Source: Aliiroseovarius pelagivivens
GTDB lineage: Bacteria; Pseudomonadota; Alphaproteobacteria; Rhodobacterales; Rhodobacteraceae
Assembly: GCF_900302485.1 (NCBI RefSeq)
Contig: NZ_OMOI01000002.1
Location: 1 to 64,000 of the forward strand
Reading direction: 5' to 3'
Length of the DNA stretch: 64,000 nucleotides
The translations under genes were made by a program, and so were the position numbers. Positions 45,099 through 55,017 of this stretch are shown here, one piece after another (positions within the stretch are counted from its first letter, which is position 1; the number at the start of each line of letters is the position of its first letter). The notes under the pieces were generated by a model. The model had not been told where the DNA came from and made no database searches. It saw only the letters and a list, made by a program, of their open reading frames with translations.

Positions 45099-45174
45099 TG
45101 GCAGGGGCACCAGGGTTCGAACCCGGGACCTACGGTTTTGGAGACCGTCGCTCTACCAACTGAGCTATACCCCT
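45099..45174 (-). tRNA. trnW: tRNA-Trp (CCA)
   Basis: The minus strand folds as a complete cloverleaf: acceptor AGGGGTA/TGCCCCT, D arm TAGCTCAGTTGGTAGAG, anticodon stem-loop CGGTCTCCAAAACCG with CCA, T arm GGGTTCGAACCC, and an encoded CCA end. In related genomes this tRNA lies next to secE; here the NicO and DUF1007 genes separate them. Confidence 0.97.
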
Positions 45175-45276
45175 ATGACCGAGACAGCGATTATGCCAGC
45201 ACGCCGGGATTATCAAGAGCTTTCATTGACATTTTTGGTGCTATCTTTCACCTAACCCCAAAAACAGGCCCCACGA

Positions 45277-46116
45277 ATGACCGATCCGGCAATATTCAAA
45301 GACACCCCATGGAAAGCGCTCGATCCTGCATTGCTGATGCAGGCTTCGACGGTGCCGACCATGTTGGCGCCAGAAGAACAACAGTTCTATTTCTGGGCCA
45401 CGTCTGAATGGATGCAGGGCGATGGTGCCGTCGTTGATCTGGGATGCTTTGCTGGTGGGTCAACAGCCCGGTTGGCAGCCGGTCACCAGCACGCTGGCCA
45501 CACAGGCCTGATCCATGCTTATGATCGGTTCCGTGCGAATGAAGAAGTAAAGGCCCACATCCTTTATGCGCAGGGCATCGCCCCCTTTGATGGCAGCAAC
45601 ATTCTGGATCTGGCAATTGACCTTCTGACGCCATGGACCGAGCGTACCTCGCTTTACCCAGGCCAGATCGAAACCCAATCCTGGGAAAATGGCCCGATCG
45701 AGATCTTGGTGATGGACGCGTCGAAAACCGTTCAGAACATGGATACGATGTCGCGCGTTTTCTTTCCGTCTCTGATCCCCGGTCAATCACTGGTCGTGCA
45801 GCAGGACTATCTGTTCTGGCGCCTGCCGTGGATCGCCATCCAGATGGAGCTTTTGGCGGACTATTTTACCCCGGTGGCCTGCGTTCCGGGACACACGATG
45901 GTTTTCCTGAACACCAAACAGATTGATGACGCTGCGCTGGATCGGGCGGCCGTCGCCCCGATTGCCCATGACGAGCGCCTTCGCCTGTTGCGACGTGCAC
46001 GCCGCCGCATGATCGAAGCCGGTTTCGATGTCGTAAAACCCATGGCCGAACAGATCTGGACGCTGGAAAAGCACCCAGATGCCGACCGCGCCAAACACTT
46101 CGTTCGGAAGTTTTAA
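45277..46116 (+). CDS. Class I SAM-dependent methyltransferase-like protein
   Basis: The 279-residue protein has the SAM-binding motif VVDLGCFAGGSTARLAAG and an acidic second-strand residue in LIHAYDRFRAN. The C-terminal half is unlike common methyltransferases (FFPSLIPGQSLVVQQDYLFW). The fold resembles TylF/macrocin-type or Methyltransf_24 proteins, so a small-molecule or sugar substrate is possible. It is divergent from the tRNA-Trp gene. Confidence 0.6.
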   Translation: MTDPAIFKDTPWKALDPALLMQASTVPTMLAPEEQQFYFWATSEWMQGDGAVVDLGCFAGGSTARLAAGHQHAGHTGLIHAYDRFRANEEVKAHILYAQGIAPFDGSNILDLAIDLLTPWTERTSLYPGQIETQSWENGPIEILVMDASKTVQNMDTMSRVFFPSLIPGQSLVVQQDYLFWRLPWIAIQMELLADYFTPVACVPGHTMVFLNTKQIDDAALDRAAVAPIAHDERLRLLRRARRRMIEAGFDVVKPMAEQIWTLEKHPDADRAKHFVRKF

Positions 46117-46182
46117 GGGTATATCAGTCGAGGCCCAGATGGCGCCCACACAGCGGCGTCCATATCGCGAGATTTGGGTGGG

Positions 46183-46776
46183 CTATGCTGGAACCGGCTC
46201 TAGTGTCAGAACAAGTTCACCTGACCTGTATCTTCCCGTTTGCAGGAAACCTGGCTGTTTAACGTTCGGGTATTGCTCTGCCCAATCCCGGTAGCGATCG
46301 TTGGTTACAATCTGGCATTTGTATTTGAGGGCAGCGCGAAGAATCTCTTGATCCGCAATCGTACCTTTGGGCACGACGGTTACTAAACCTCGGGGCAGGC
46401 CTAACACTTTTTCAAACTCACGGTCGCCCAAGTATCTGCCCACCAAAAGATAACCAGCATTCGCATCGAAAAAGATATGCGGTGCGTATCCGAGTTCCTG
46501 TAGACGATGCGCAACATCGCAAAGAGGCTCTGGATCGGGGGTGTTATTTTTCCAATACAGCACATTCGAACCATCAACGACGACCCGTGTTGTCGCGCGG
46601 GATGCCCGCCCAATTCGAGGTGCCAGAAGCTTCAGAAGCAGAAACAAACTTGCAGCACATACAGAGGCTGCAAGGATCAGAAAATCTGACCAGTCGGAAT
46701 GAAATAGTGTGGCGACGGTGAAAAGGCCGGAAAACACCACGACGCTATAGAGAAAAATCAATACGAGTTTCTGCAC
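46183..46776 (-). CDS. Membrane-anchored NYN/ZC3H12-like PIN-fold ribonuclease
   Basis: The 197-residue protein has two N-terminal transmembrane helices (residues about 3-21 and 28-48). The soluble part has TRVVVDGSNVLYWKNNTPDP, GYAPHIFFDANAGYLL, IADQEILRAAL and IVTNDRYRDW, which supply the acidic residues of a NYN/Zc3h12a-type nuclease centre. A membrane-tethered RNase of this kind is plausible; its target is unknown. The gene is slightly AT-rich compared with its neighbours and sits ahead of the tuf terminator. Confidence 0.65.
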   Translation of the reverse strand: MQKLVLIFLYSVVVFSGLFTVATLFHSDWSDFLILAASVCAASLFLLLKLLAPRIGRASRATTRVVVDGSNVLYWKNNTPDPEPLCDVAHRLQELGYAPHIFFDANAGYLLVGRYLGDREFEKVLGLPRGLVTVVPKGTIADQEILRAALKYKCQIVTNDRYRDWAEQYPNVKQPGFLQTGRYRSGELVLTLEPVPA

Positions 46777-46954
46777 AATCTTGTCCGACTTAACTTTAAC
46801 CTGACACGCTTAAATTGAAGTGCCGGTAAGAAATCAACAGTGGTGCATCAGGTATTTGCGAAAACAACGCAAGTACACGCGCCTGTGGACGCCCCGTCAA
46901 TGATCTACATTCTTAGCTCGGGATTTGCTGTGTGAGTTGCCTGCTGCAAAAGCA

Positions 46955-46982
46955 AAAAGGCCTCCCACACGGGAGGCCTTTT
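46955..46982 (-). terminator. Intrinsic terminator after tuf (second copy)
   Basis: AAAAGGCCTCCC pairs with GGGAGGCCTTTT around ACAC. It matches the hairpin after the other tuf except for the loop. Confidence 0.9.
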
Positions 46983-47011
46983 CATATCTTCTGTATCTCT
47001 AGGCTCTCGCA

Positions 47012-47030
47012 CTAAGAACGCTGGGCGTTC

Positions 47031-47034
<4 letters not shown>
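47012..47034 (-). repeat. Inverted repeat spanning the tuf stop codon (second copy)
   Basis: CTAAGAACGC/GCGTTCTTAG with TGG loop, identical to 23910-23932. The stop codon at 47031-47033 lies within the stem. Confidence 0.75.
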
Positions 47035-48206
<1,172 letters not shown>

Positions 48207-48263
48207 GAGCACTACGCCTCGTGTCTGGGGGGGTCACTGACCCCGTGGTTCAATATCGCGCGC

Positions 48264-48292
48264 TAGCTAAAGCTTTGGCGAAAGAAAATCAA
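48264..48292 (-). promoter_or_regulatory. Probable promoter of the second tuf
   Basis: On the minus strand TTGATT (48287-48292) and TAGCTA (48264-48269) are 17 nt apart. The leader would be about 50 nt. The region has no similarity to that before the str tuf. Confidence 0.55.
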
Positions 48293-48403
48293 GGCTTGCG
48301 TGCGTTCCGGGGCAAGGAAATGTTACAATCCCGCGACAACAAAACGCGTCATCTGTTTTTTCGTCGGATTGCCAATGACTTGGCCATCCACACCGAGAAG
48401 TGC

Positions 48404-49579
48404 CTACTCTGTCCGCGACCATGGCTTTTTATCAGGCGCAACTATGCTGGACGAATGGTTACCCTGGCCACCACAAGCCGTCTGTAGATCCCGCCACGTT
48501 TGCGCATCCAGAATCGTATCATAATCGCGGTTCGGATCGACCGCTGCCTGCGCGGCTGAAATACGATCTGCCATCTGCGGATGCGAGGCAAGATGAGCCA
48601 CGATCCCCTCGGCATCCCCGTGTTCTTCGTACAAACGCTCAAAGAACGTGCCCAGCGCCACGGGCGAGATATTCGCCTTTTCAAGCAGCTCGTGGGCATA
48701 GTCATCGGCCCGTGCCTCGGCCGCCTGACTGTAGGACGCATTGATCAGCTGATTGGCAATGAACAGGGCGACGGTGCCGCCCGCGAAATCCCCGAACAGA
48801 AGCCCCAGCACCCCAAGCGACCCGGCTGATCGCAGCGCATCGCGGGTTGGGTCGCGATAGACTACATGCCCGATCTCGTGCGCAAGAACGGCGGCAACCT
48901 CGTCGGGGCCATTCGCCTCTTCCAAAAGCCCCCGGAAGAAGACAAGTCGCCCGCCGGGTAAGGCAAAGGCGTTGACCATCGGGTGGTCCAGAATGTGAAT
49001 CTGAACATCATAGGGCAGGTCCGCATCCGGGTTCAGCCGCGTGTACATGGCTTGCATCGCGGCTGAACCCACCGGGTCATCACAAATCCTAAGTCGATCC
49101 TCGAACCCGGTCTGGGAAAGCGCGGTTCGGATCTGTTCAAATGTGGTGTCGCCCAGTGCCTTTTCGCCCTCGGGCGGCAGGATCTCGGCCAGCTGGGTCG
49201 CCATAAGCGGGACCAGAAGGAAGATGATCGCGGCGACCGACGCCACGGCCCCACCTGCCCACAGCGCCACTTTGGACAGGGGTGTTGCACGGTCGCGCTT
49301 GCGCAGCGATCTGGCGTGTTGCGTCACGAATTTCTGTGCCGCCTGATCCGTCAAATAGAGGCGTGTAAGTGGGTCACCTTTGCGCGACAACACCATGACG
49401 CGCCGGTCAGCCTGATCGGGCAATCGACGCAGATTGTTCCAGTTCCAAGTGACCTGTTCACCGCTGGGCATCCCCAAAACCAGCGCCTCTGGGTGAAAGG
49501 CGACCTGCACGCGGGTCAGATGGGCGCGTTCGCCTTGTGCCAGATCAGCAAAGACCCAATCCACGTCCTGCCCCGTCAT
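48404..49579 (-). CDS. M48-family metallopeptidase with an N-terminal extra domain
   Basis: The 391-residue protein has about 90 residues of beta-rich N-terminal sequence (PH- or GRAM-like, uncertain), one transmembrane helix (VALWAGGAVASVAAIIFLLV), then a peptidase M48 domain with HEIGHVVYRDPTR (HExxH zinc ligands) and a downstream glutamate in AEARADDYAHEL. Members act in membrane protein or envelope quality control. It overlaps the DUF898 gene by 4 nt, so they are co-expressed. Confidence 0.8.
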   Translation of the reverse strand: MTGQDVDWVFADLAQGERAHLTRVQVAFHPEALVLGMPSGEQVTWNWNNLRRLPDQADRRVMVLSRKGDPLTRLYLTDQAAQKFVTQHARSLRKRDRATPLSKVALWAGGAVASVAAIIFLLVPLMATQLAEILPPEGEKALGDTTFEQIRTALSQTGFEDRLRICDDPVGSAAMQAMYTRLNPDADLPYDVQIHILDHPMVNAFALPGGRLVFFRGLLEEANGPDEVAAVLAHEIGHVVYRDPTRDALRSAGSLGVLGLLFGDFAGGTVALFIANQLINASYSQAAEARADDYAHELLEKANISPVALGTFFERLYEEHGDAEGIVAHLASHPQMADRISAAQAAVDPNRDYDTILDAQTWRDLQTACGGQGNHSSSIVAPDKKPWSRTE

Positions 49580-50751
49580 ATCGCAGCCCCCACATCCAGA
49601 GCGTCGGCAAAGCCTTCAGCCTCGGCAAACTCATCTCGGTCGCGTTGGATGATCTGCGCGACGTTCTGCGTGTTCACGATTTCGGTCACTTCGGCAAAGT
49701 GTTCCGCCAAGGGCAAAGTGATCCATGCGTGGGTTATGGCGCGAGTCAGCGTGAGAAGCAGGAAATAGGCCATTAGTGCGACCGGCAGAAAGGCCGTACC
49801 GCCACTTTCCAGCAGGTCTAGGTTAATGTTCTCGATATCCGCGGTCCCGGCTATAAACGCGAACACCATGAGCAGGGCAAAAAACAGGCCAAACAGGACA
49901 ATGTTCAACACCAGCCCGCCCAGCGCATAGATCCCGATGATCCGCAAAGGGCGCGGCTTGGCCGTGAACTGCATCTCGCCCAGTTGCTTGGCATCGGTCA
50001 TGCGCTTGAAGCTTTCAGCCCGCCAATAGGCCAGCCCATAGATAAGCCACGACCCGGACAACACAAACAGCACTATCCAAGCTGGGTTTTCGTAGAGATA
50101 AAGCATCAGCCCGGCGATCGCGCCCAAACCGATGGCATAGTATACATGCCGCATCGCGCCAAACAGCAGCCCTTTTGAGCCACCCTGAACAAAGCGCTGA
50201 TCGCCGTAGAACGTGCGCGAGACCCGGTATTTTTCCAGCCAAAGCGTGGTCAGCGGCCACGTTAGGCCCAGCGTGCAGATCGTCAGGGCCCAGTGGATCA
50301 TCGACCGCCAGCTATACCCCCACGCCCCGGGCTCTAGCCCAAAGCGGATGCCGCGCCAACGGGTGCGGGCCAGAATATAGCGACGCGCGCGATACTGGGC
50401 GAAAAAGATGATCGGGGTCAGACCCAAAAAGCTAAGCGCATAGGCGGCGAAGTTGGCATTGAGCAGCGCAAAGCTGAAATACATCAGGATCAGGTTCACG
50501 ACCCCGATGTAAAAGGCCATGAAGACCACCGCGACCAGAAAGCCCAGCAGCTTTTCTAGCGGATCGCCCACATATTCCAGCGGCGCGCCACCGGGTCGAA
50601 TGGCGCTCCAGTAATACCGGCGCAATCGGGTCTTGGCCCAGAAACGATAGAACCCAAGGGTCAGAACCGTCAGGATGCTGGTGCGCAGGGCCAGCCAGAA
50701 GACTGGCCCCTTTTCACCCGCATATGAAATCGTCAGAGAACTGGGAGGCAC
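49576..50751 (-). CDS. DUF898/YjgN family membrane protein
   Basis: The 391-residue protein has about nine helices and the family hallmarks GFYRFWAKTRLRRYYW near the N-terminus and VSRTFYGDQRFVQGG in the middle. The family role is unknown. Its pairing with an M48 peptidase recurs elsewhere as I recall. It starts 7 nt after the parC stop, suggesting an operon of parC-DUF898-M48. Confidence 0.75.
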   Translation of the reverse strand: MPPSSLTISYAGEKGPVFWLALRTSILTVLTLGFYRFWAKTRLRRYYWSAIRPGGAPLEYVGDPLEKLLGFLVAVVFMAFYIGVVNLILMYFSFALLNANFAAYALSFLGLTPIIFFAQYRARRYILARTRWRGIRFGLEPGAWGYSWRSMIHWALTICTLGLTWPLTTLWLEKYRVSRTFYGDQRFVQGGSKGLLFGAMRHVYYAIGLGAIAGLMLYLYENPAWIVLFVLSGSWLIYGLAYWRAESFKRMTDAKQLGEMQFTAKPRPLRIIGIYALGGLVLNIVLFGLFFALLMVFAFIAGTADIENINLDLLESGGTAFLPVALMAYFLLLTLTRAITHAWITLPLAEHFAEVTEIVNTQNVAQIIQRDRDEFAEAEGFADALDVGAAI

Positions 50752-50757
50752 ACCGGA

Positions 50758-53091
50758 TCACTCGAACTTGTTGTTGCGCGGGAAGCCGTGCGGCGGTGCT
50801 TTACCAACGCCGGCGCGTTTACCCAACCACGGCGACATATCGCTTTCGGTGCGGGTGCGGTCCCCAGTGGCGGGCCAGGACAGGCCCTCTTCCAGATTGA
50901 AGGTCTTCACATCCGACAGACCGCCATCCAGCTCCAGGATCCCTTGCTTGCCACGGGCCGAGTTGTACTTCTGCAACCGAACACCCTTGCCGCGCGTCAT
51001 CTCGTTGATCTCGGCAATCGGGAAGACCAGCAGGCGCCGGTTTTCCGAGATAATCGCCAAGTGATCCCCCGTGACGGGCGCACAGATTTTTGCGGTCGCG
51101 TCACCTACGTTTAGCACCTGCTTGCCGTTCTTGGTCTGGGCCAGAACATCGCTTTCATTGACGATGAACCCGTTGCCCTCGTTCGAGGCGACCAACAGCT
51201 TGCGGTCTGGTTGATGGATGAACAGATCCACGATCTCGGCCTCGTTCGGCAGGTCGACCATCAAGCGCAGAGGTTCGCCCATGCCGCGCCCACCCGGTAG
51301 GTTGGCACAGGAAATGGTGAAGAACTTGCCGTTTGAATCGAAAGCCAACAGACGATCGGTGGTTTCAGCGTGGAACACGAAACGCGGACCGTCGCCATCG
51401 CGGAATTTCAACTCGCGGGTCAGGTCGATATGGCCCGACATGGCGCGAATCCAGCCCATCTGCGAGCAGACCACGGTGATCGGCTCGCGCTCGATCATGG
51501 CTTCCAGCGGCACCTCTTCGACCTCGCCTGCTTCGGCGAACTGGGTGCGACGTGCGCCCCCTTCGAAGTCCTTGCCAAACAGCTTTTTCGATTCTTTCAG
51601 CTGCTCGGAAATCTTGCTCCATTGCAGGTCTTCGCTGTCCAGAAGATCCTCAAGCGATGCACGCTCTTCCATCAGCTTGTCCCGCTCGCGCACCAGCTCG
51701 ATTTCTTCAAGGCGGCGCAAGCTGCGCAGGCGCATGTTCAGGATCGCATCGGCCTGCACCTCGGACAGCTCGCCATCCCCCGGTGCGGGGCTGACATAGT
51801 CATCTTCCGACATGGCACGGACATGTTCGATGCCCCAGTCCTCGCGCATCAGGGCGGCTTTGGGGTCGTCATCATAGCGGATAATGTCGATCACGCGGTC
51901 AAGGTTCAGGAAAGCAACGATGAAACCTTCCAGCACCTCAAGACGGTGGTCAATCTTGTCCATACGGTGACGCGAGCGGCGCCCCAGCACATCACGGCGG
52001 TGATCAAGGAAGGCGCGCAGCACTTCCTTCATAGAACAGACCTTCGGCGTCACCCCGTCGATCAGCACGTTCATGTTCAAACTGAACCGCGTTTCTAGGT
52101 CCGAGTTGCGATACATCAGCCCCATCAGCAGCTCGGGATCGACATTCTTGGATTTGGGCTCCAAGACGATGCGCACATCATCGGCGCTTTCATCGCGAAT
52201 ATCACCCAGAATCGGAACCTTCTTGGTCTGGATCAGCTCGGCAATCTTCTCGATCAGTTTGGATTTCTGAACCTGATAGGGAATCTCGGTCACGATGATC
52301 TGCCATTGGCCACGGCCCAGATCCTCGATCTCGTGCTTGCAGCGCAGACGGAACGAGCCACGGCCCGTGCGATAGGCGTTGGCGATGCTATCCTTGGGTT
52401 CGACAATCACGCCGCCCGTCGGAAAATCCGGGCCGGGCACATAGTTCAGAAGCGTGTCGTCCCGCGCGTCCGGCGTCTTGATCAGATGCAGGCAGGCGTC
52501 GATCAGTTCCGAGATGTTATGCGGCGGGATGTTGGTCGCCATCCCCACGGCAATGCCCGATGAACCGTTGGCCAACAGATTCGGAAACTCTGCCGGTAAA
52601 ACAACCGGCTCGGTCAGGCGACCATCATAGTTATCGCGATAGTCGACGGCATTCTCGTCCAACCCTTGCAACATCGCCTCGGCGACAAAGGTCATACGCG
52701 CTTCTGTATAGCGGCTGGCAGCTGGGTTATCTCCGTCGATATTCCCGAAGTTCCCCTGCCCGTCGACCAGCGGATAACGCACCGCAAAATCCTGTGCCAA
52801 ACGCGCCATCGCGTCATAGATCGCGGCGTCCCCATGCGGGTGGAAGTCGCCCATCGTATCGCCAGAAATTTTTGCCGATTTCAGGAACTTACCGTTCGAT
52901 ACCAGCTTCAGACGGCTCATCGCATAAAGGATACGACGGTGCACCGGTTTCAAACCATCGCGTGCATCGGGCAAAGCACGGTGCATGATCGTCGACAGCG
53001 CATAGGTCAGATAACGATCACCAATGGCACGGCGCAGCGGTTCGGCCAGCTCGTTGCCATTGCTCTCGGGATTGTCAGTTACATCATTCAT
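50758..53091 (-). CDS. parC: DNA topoisomerase IV subunit A
   Basis: The 777-residue protein begins at the ATG at 53091 (MNDVTDNPESNGNELAEPLR). It has the breakage-reunion domain with LPDARDGLKPVHRRILYAM, the catalytic tyrosine in ASRYTEARM, and the C-terminal beta-pinwheel. At the quinolone-binding position the sequence is HPHGDAAIYDAM: the usual serine is alanine, the acidic residue is aspartate. The frame extends to 53274 but the region before 53091 does not look coding. It decatenates chromosomes. Confidence 0.95.
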   Translation of the reverse strand: MNDVTDNPESNGNELAEPLRRAIGDRYLTYALSTIMHRALPDARDGLKPVHRRILYAMSRLKLVSNGKFLKSAKISGDTMGDFHPHGDAAIYDAMARLAQDFAVRYPLVDGQGNFGNIDGDNPAASRYTEARMTFVAEAMLQGLDENAVDYRDNYDGRLTEPVVLPAEFPNLLANGSSGIAVGMATNIPPHNISELIDACLHLIKTPDARDDTLLNYVPGPDFPTGGVIVEPKDSIANAYRTGRGSFRLRCKHEIEDLGRGQWQIIVTEIPYQVQKSKLIEKIAELIQTKKVPILGDIRDESADDVRIVLEPKSKNVDPELLMGLMYRNSDLETRFSLNMNVLIDGVTPKVCSMKEVLRAFLDHRRDVLGRRSRHRMDKIDHRLEVLEGFIVAFLNLDRVIDIIRYDDDPKAALMREDWGIEHVRAMSEDDYVSPAPGDGELSEVQADAILNMRLRSLRRLEEIELVRERDKLMEERASLEDLLDSEDLQWSKISEQLKESKKLFGKDFEGGARRTQFAEAGEVEEVPLEAMIEREPITVVCSQMGWIRAMSGHIDLTRELKFRDGDGPRFVFHAETTDRLLAFDSNGKFFTISCANLPGGRGMGEPLRLMVDLPNEAEIVDLFIHQPDRKLLVASNEGNGFIVNESDVLAQTKNGKQVLNVGDATAKICAPVTGDHLAIISENRRLLVFPIAEINEMTRGKGVRLQKYNSARGKQGILELDGGLSDVKTFNLEEGLSWPATGDRTRTESDMSPWLGKRAGVGKAPPHGFPRNNKFE

Positions 53092-53221
53092 GCGTTTGGT
53101 GTATCCTTGAGGACGACTCGCGTAAAGCTGCCAAGCGGGTTTCCGGGGGAAATTCATATTACATTCCCCGCGATATTTTTGATTACGAGATGTTAACTGG
53201 TGACGATTTAAGGGGGATACT

Positions 53222-53797
53222 ATGGGTATTATTCGAATGTCGTTATTAACGGCTGGCGTGATGGGCGCTGCCATGATGCATTACGGTCGAGACACCGGTC
53301 TGCCAACCGATCGGATCGGCCGCGAACCAAGCGTTCCGCAAGACAGCATCATTGCCGTGTCTGCCAAGCTTGCCGAAACTCCTGAAACTGCTGTGGTTCC
53401 TGTTTTGGCCACCGCACCAAGTGCTACCGTGCCTGACACATCAAATTCCGCCACTGGCATGGTGATCAAAGCCGCTGCTGTTACTGGCGATCCGTCCAGC
53501 CCTGCCGCGCAGGCAGAGGCGGCCGCGCGCCTAATGGCGGCCAGCGCGCCAGCCCCGATCATTCCTGAACCTGAAGCGACTGCAGACAACACCGGGTTCC
53601 CCACCCTTTTTGTCAGCGGCAGCACGGTGAACATGCGTGGCGGTCCCTCGACCGGGCATGGTGTGGTCAGCAAACTAACCCGCGGCACCGAGGTGATTGA
53701 AACCGGCCAGACCGACGATGGCTGGAGCCAGATCAAAGTGGTCGACACCGGCAAGCGCGGGTTCATTGCATCGAGATTCCTGAAGCCGCAACTCTGA
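53222..53797 (+). CDS. SH3-domain (bacterial SH3_3) exported protein
   Basis: The 191-residue protein has a short hydrophobic N-terminus (MGIIRMSLLTAGVMGAAMMH) and a long alanine/proline/threonine linker. The C-terminal SH3_3 domain reads VSGSTVNMRGGPSTGHGVVS, then RGTEVIETGQTDDGWSQIKV and GKRGFIASRFLK. Such domains bind peptidoglycan. It is divergent from parC and ends in its own terminator. Confidence 0.78.
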   Translation: MGIIRMSLLTAGVMGAAMMHYGRDTGLPTDRIGREPSVPQDSIIAVSAKLAETPETAVVPVLATAPSATVPDTSNSATGMVIKAAAVTGDPSSPAAQAEAAARLMAASAPAPIIPEPEATADNTGFPTLFVSGSTVNMRGGPSTGHGVVSKLTRGTEVIETGQTDDGWSQIKVVDTGKRGFIASRFLKPQL

Positions 53798-53825
53798 TAA
53801 GCGGTCCCTTCCTCATGAGTTCCAC

Positions 53826-53855
53826 TAGGCGCCCTTTGTGGCGCCTCTTTTTTTG
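53826..53855 (+). terminator. Intrinsic terminator after the SH3 protein gene
   Basis: AGGCGCC pairs with GGCGCCT around CTTTGT and is followed by CTTTTTTT. It separates the SH3 gene from the SDR gene. Confidence 0.88.
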
Positions 53856-53909
53856 TTGACCCCCGCAGTGGCCAACCCGTACCCATTCCGGGCGAGCCAG
53901 GAGACACAC

Positions 53910-54740
53910 ATGACCCAGAAATCCATCCTAATCACCGGATGTTCCTCCGGTATTGGCTATGACGCGGCGCACACGCTGGCCAACCGTGGTTGGCGCGTCT
54001 TTGCCACCTGCCGCAAGGAAGAAGATTGCGAACAGCTGCGCGGCGAGGGGCTGGAAAGCCTTCGTCTGGACCACGCGGACGAGGCCAGCATGGATGCCGC
54101 CGTCGCCGAGATCCTGTCGCGCACCGGTGGCACGCTGGACGCGCTGTTCAACAACGGTGCCTATGCCATCCCCGGCGCGGTCGAGGATCTGCCCACCGAC
54201 GCCCTACGCACCATTTTTGAGACCAATTTCTTCGGCTATCACCACCTGACCCGACTGCTCCTGCCCGTGATGCGCAAGCAGGGGCACGGACGGGTGATCC
54301 ACAACTCGTCCGTTCTGGGCTTTGCCGCGCTGCCATGGCGCGGGGCTTATGTCTCGACCAAGTTCGCACTGGAAGGACTGATGGATACGTTGCGCCTTGA
54401 GATGCGCGGCATGCCGATTGACATCATCCTGATCGAACCCGGCCCCGTCACGACAAAGATCCGCGAAAACGCCCAACCGCATTTCGAGCGTTGGATCGAC
54501 TGGGAAAACAGCCCGCGCCGGAACCTCTATGCCAAACTGCGCGAACGTCTGTATGACGACAGCGGCGATCTGGACACGTTCGAACTGCCCCCGTCTGCAG
54601 TGACGAAGAAGCTGATCCACGCGCTAGAGCACCCTAAGCCCAAACCGCGTTATTACGTCACCACGGCCACCTACATCGCGGGCGTTGCCAAGCGCATCCT
54701 GTCCACGCGTGTGGGGGATCGGCTGACGCCTAACGGCTAA
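53910..54740 (+). CDS. Short-chain dehydrogenase/reductase
   Basis: The 276-residue protein has the NAD(P) motif TGCSSGIGYDAAHTLANRG, NNGAYAIPGAVED (NNAG-like), a serine in NSSVLGF and YVSTKFALEGLMDTLR with the catalytic YxxxK. The substrate is not known. The ATG at 53910 has AGGAG upstream and fits the family better than the frame start at 53838. It is likely co-transcribed with the small membrane protein gene downstream. Confidence 0.85.
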   Translation: MTQKSILITGCSSGIGYDAAHTLANRGWRVFATCRKEEDCEQLRGEGLESLRLDHADEASMDAAVAEILSRTGGTLDALFNNGAYAIPGAVEDLPTDALRTIFETNFFGYHHLTRLLLPVMRKQGHGRVIHNSSVLGFAALPWRGAYVSTKFALEGLMDTLRLEMRGMPIDIILIEPGPVTTKIRENAQPHFERWIDWENSPRRNLYAKLRERLYDDSGDLDTFELPPSAVTKKLIHALEHPKPKPRYYVTTATYIAGVAKRILSTRVGDRLTPNG

Positions 54741-54813
54741 GTGCGCCCAAATGCCCCTCGCAAAGCGGGGGAAATAGGGCTATCTGACACCCGAAACCAA
54801 GGAAAGAAAGATC

Positions 54814-55017
54814 ATGGCCGACGATCCCCTGTTCATACTCGTAGTGCTGTCCTGCGCTGCCGTTCTGGTCATCCTGATGCTGGGCATCGGGTCGTTTGGC
54901 GTCGGGGGCAAAGTGGCCCACAAACATTCGAACCGATTGATGCGTTGGCGGATCGGGGCACAGGCTGTGGCCATTGCGTTGATCTTGCTGTTCGTCTGGC
55001 TGCGTGGAGGAAACTGA
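54814..55017 (+). CDS. HIG1-domain twin-transmembrane protein
   Basis: The 67-residue protein has two helices (LFILVVLSCAAVLVILML and QAVAIALILLFVWL) joined by the loop GVGGKVAHKHSNRLMRWRI, the HIG_1_N signature. Relatives act with cytochrome oxidase in mitochondria and some alphaproteobacteria. Its stop TGA overlaps the ATG of the cobalamin gene (TGATG). Confidence 0.78.
   Translation: MADDPLFILVVLSCAAVLVILMLGIGSFGVGGKVAHKHSNRLMRWRIGAQAVAIALILLFVWLRGGN

Noticed and set aside
45099..45174. Integration site at tRNA-Trp
   Set aside because: No integrase gene or repeat of the tRNA 3' end was seen nearby; the neighbours on both sides are ordinary single genes.
46183..46776. Toxin-antitoxin module with the NYN nuclease as toxin
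   Set aside because: No small partner gene adjoins it, and the two membrane helices are unusual for a PIN toxin.
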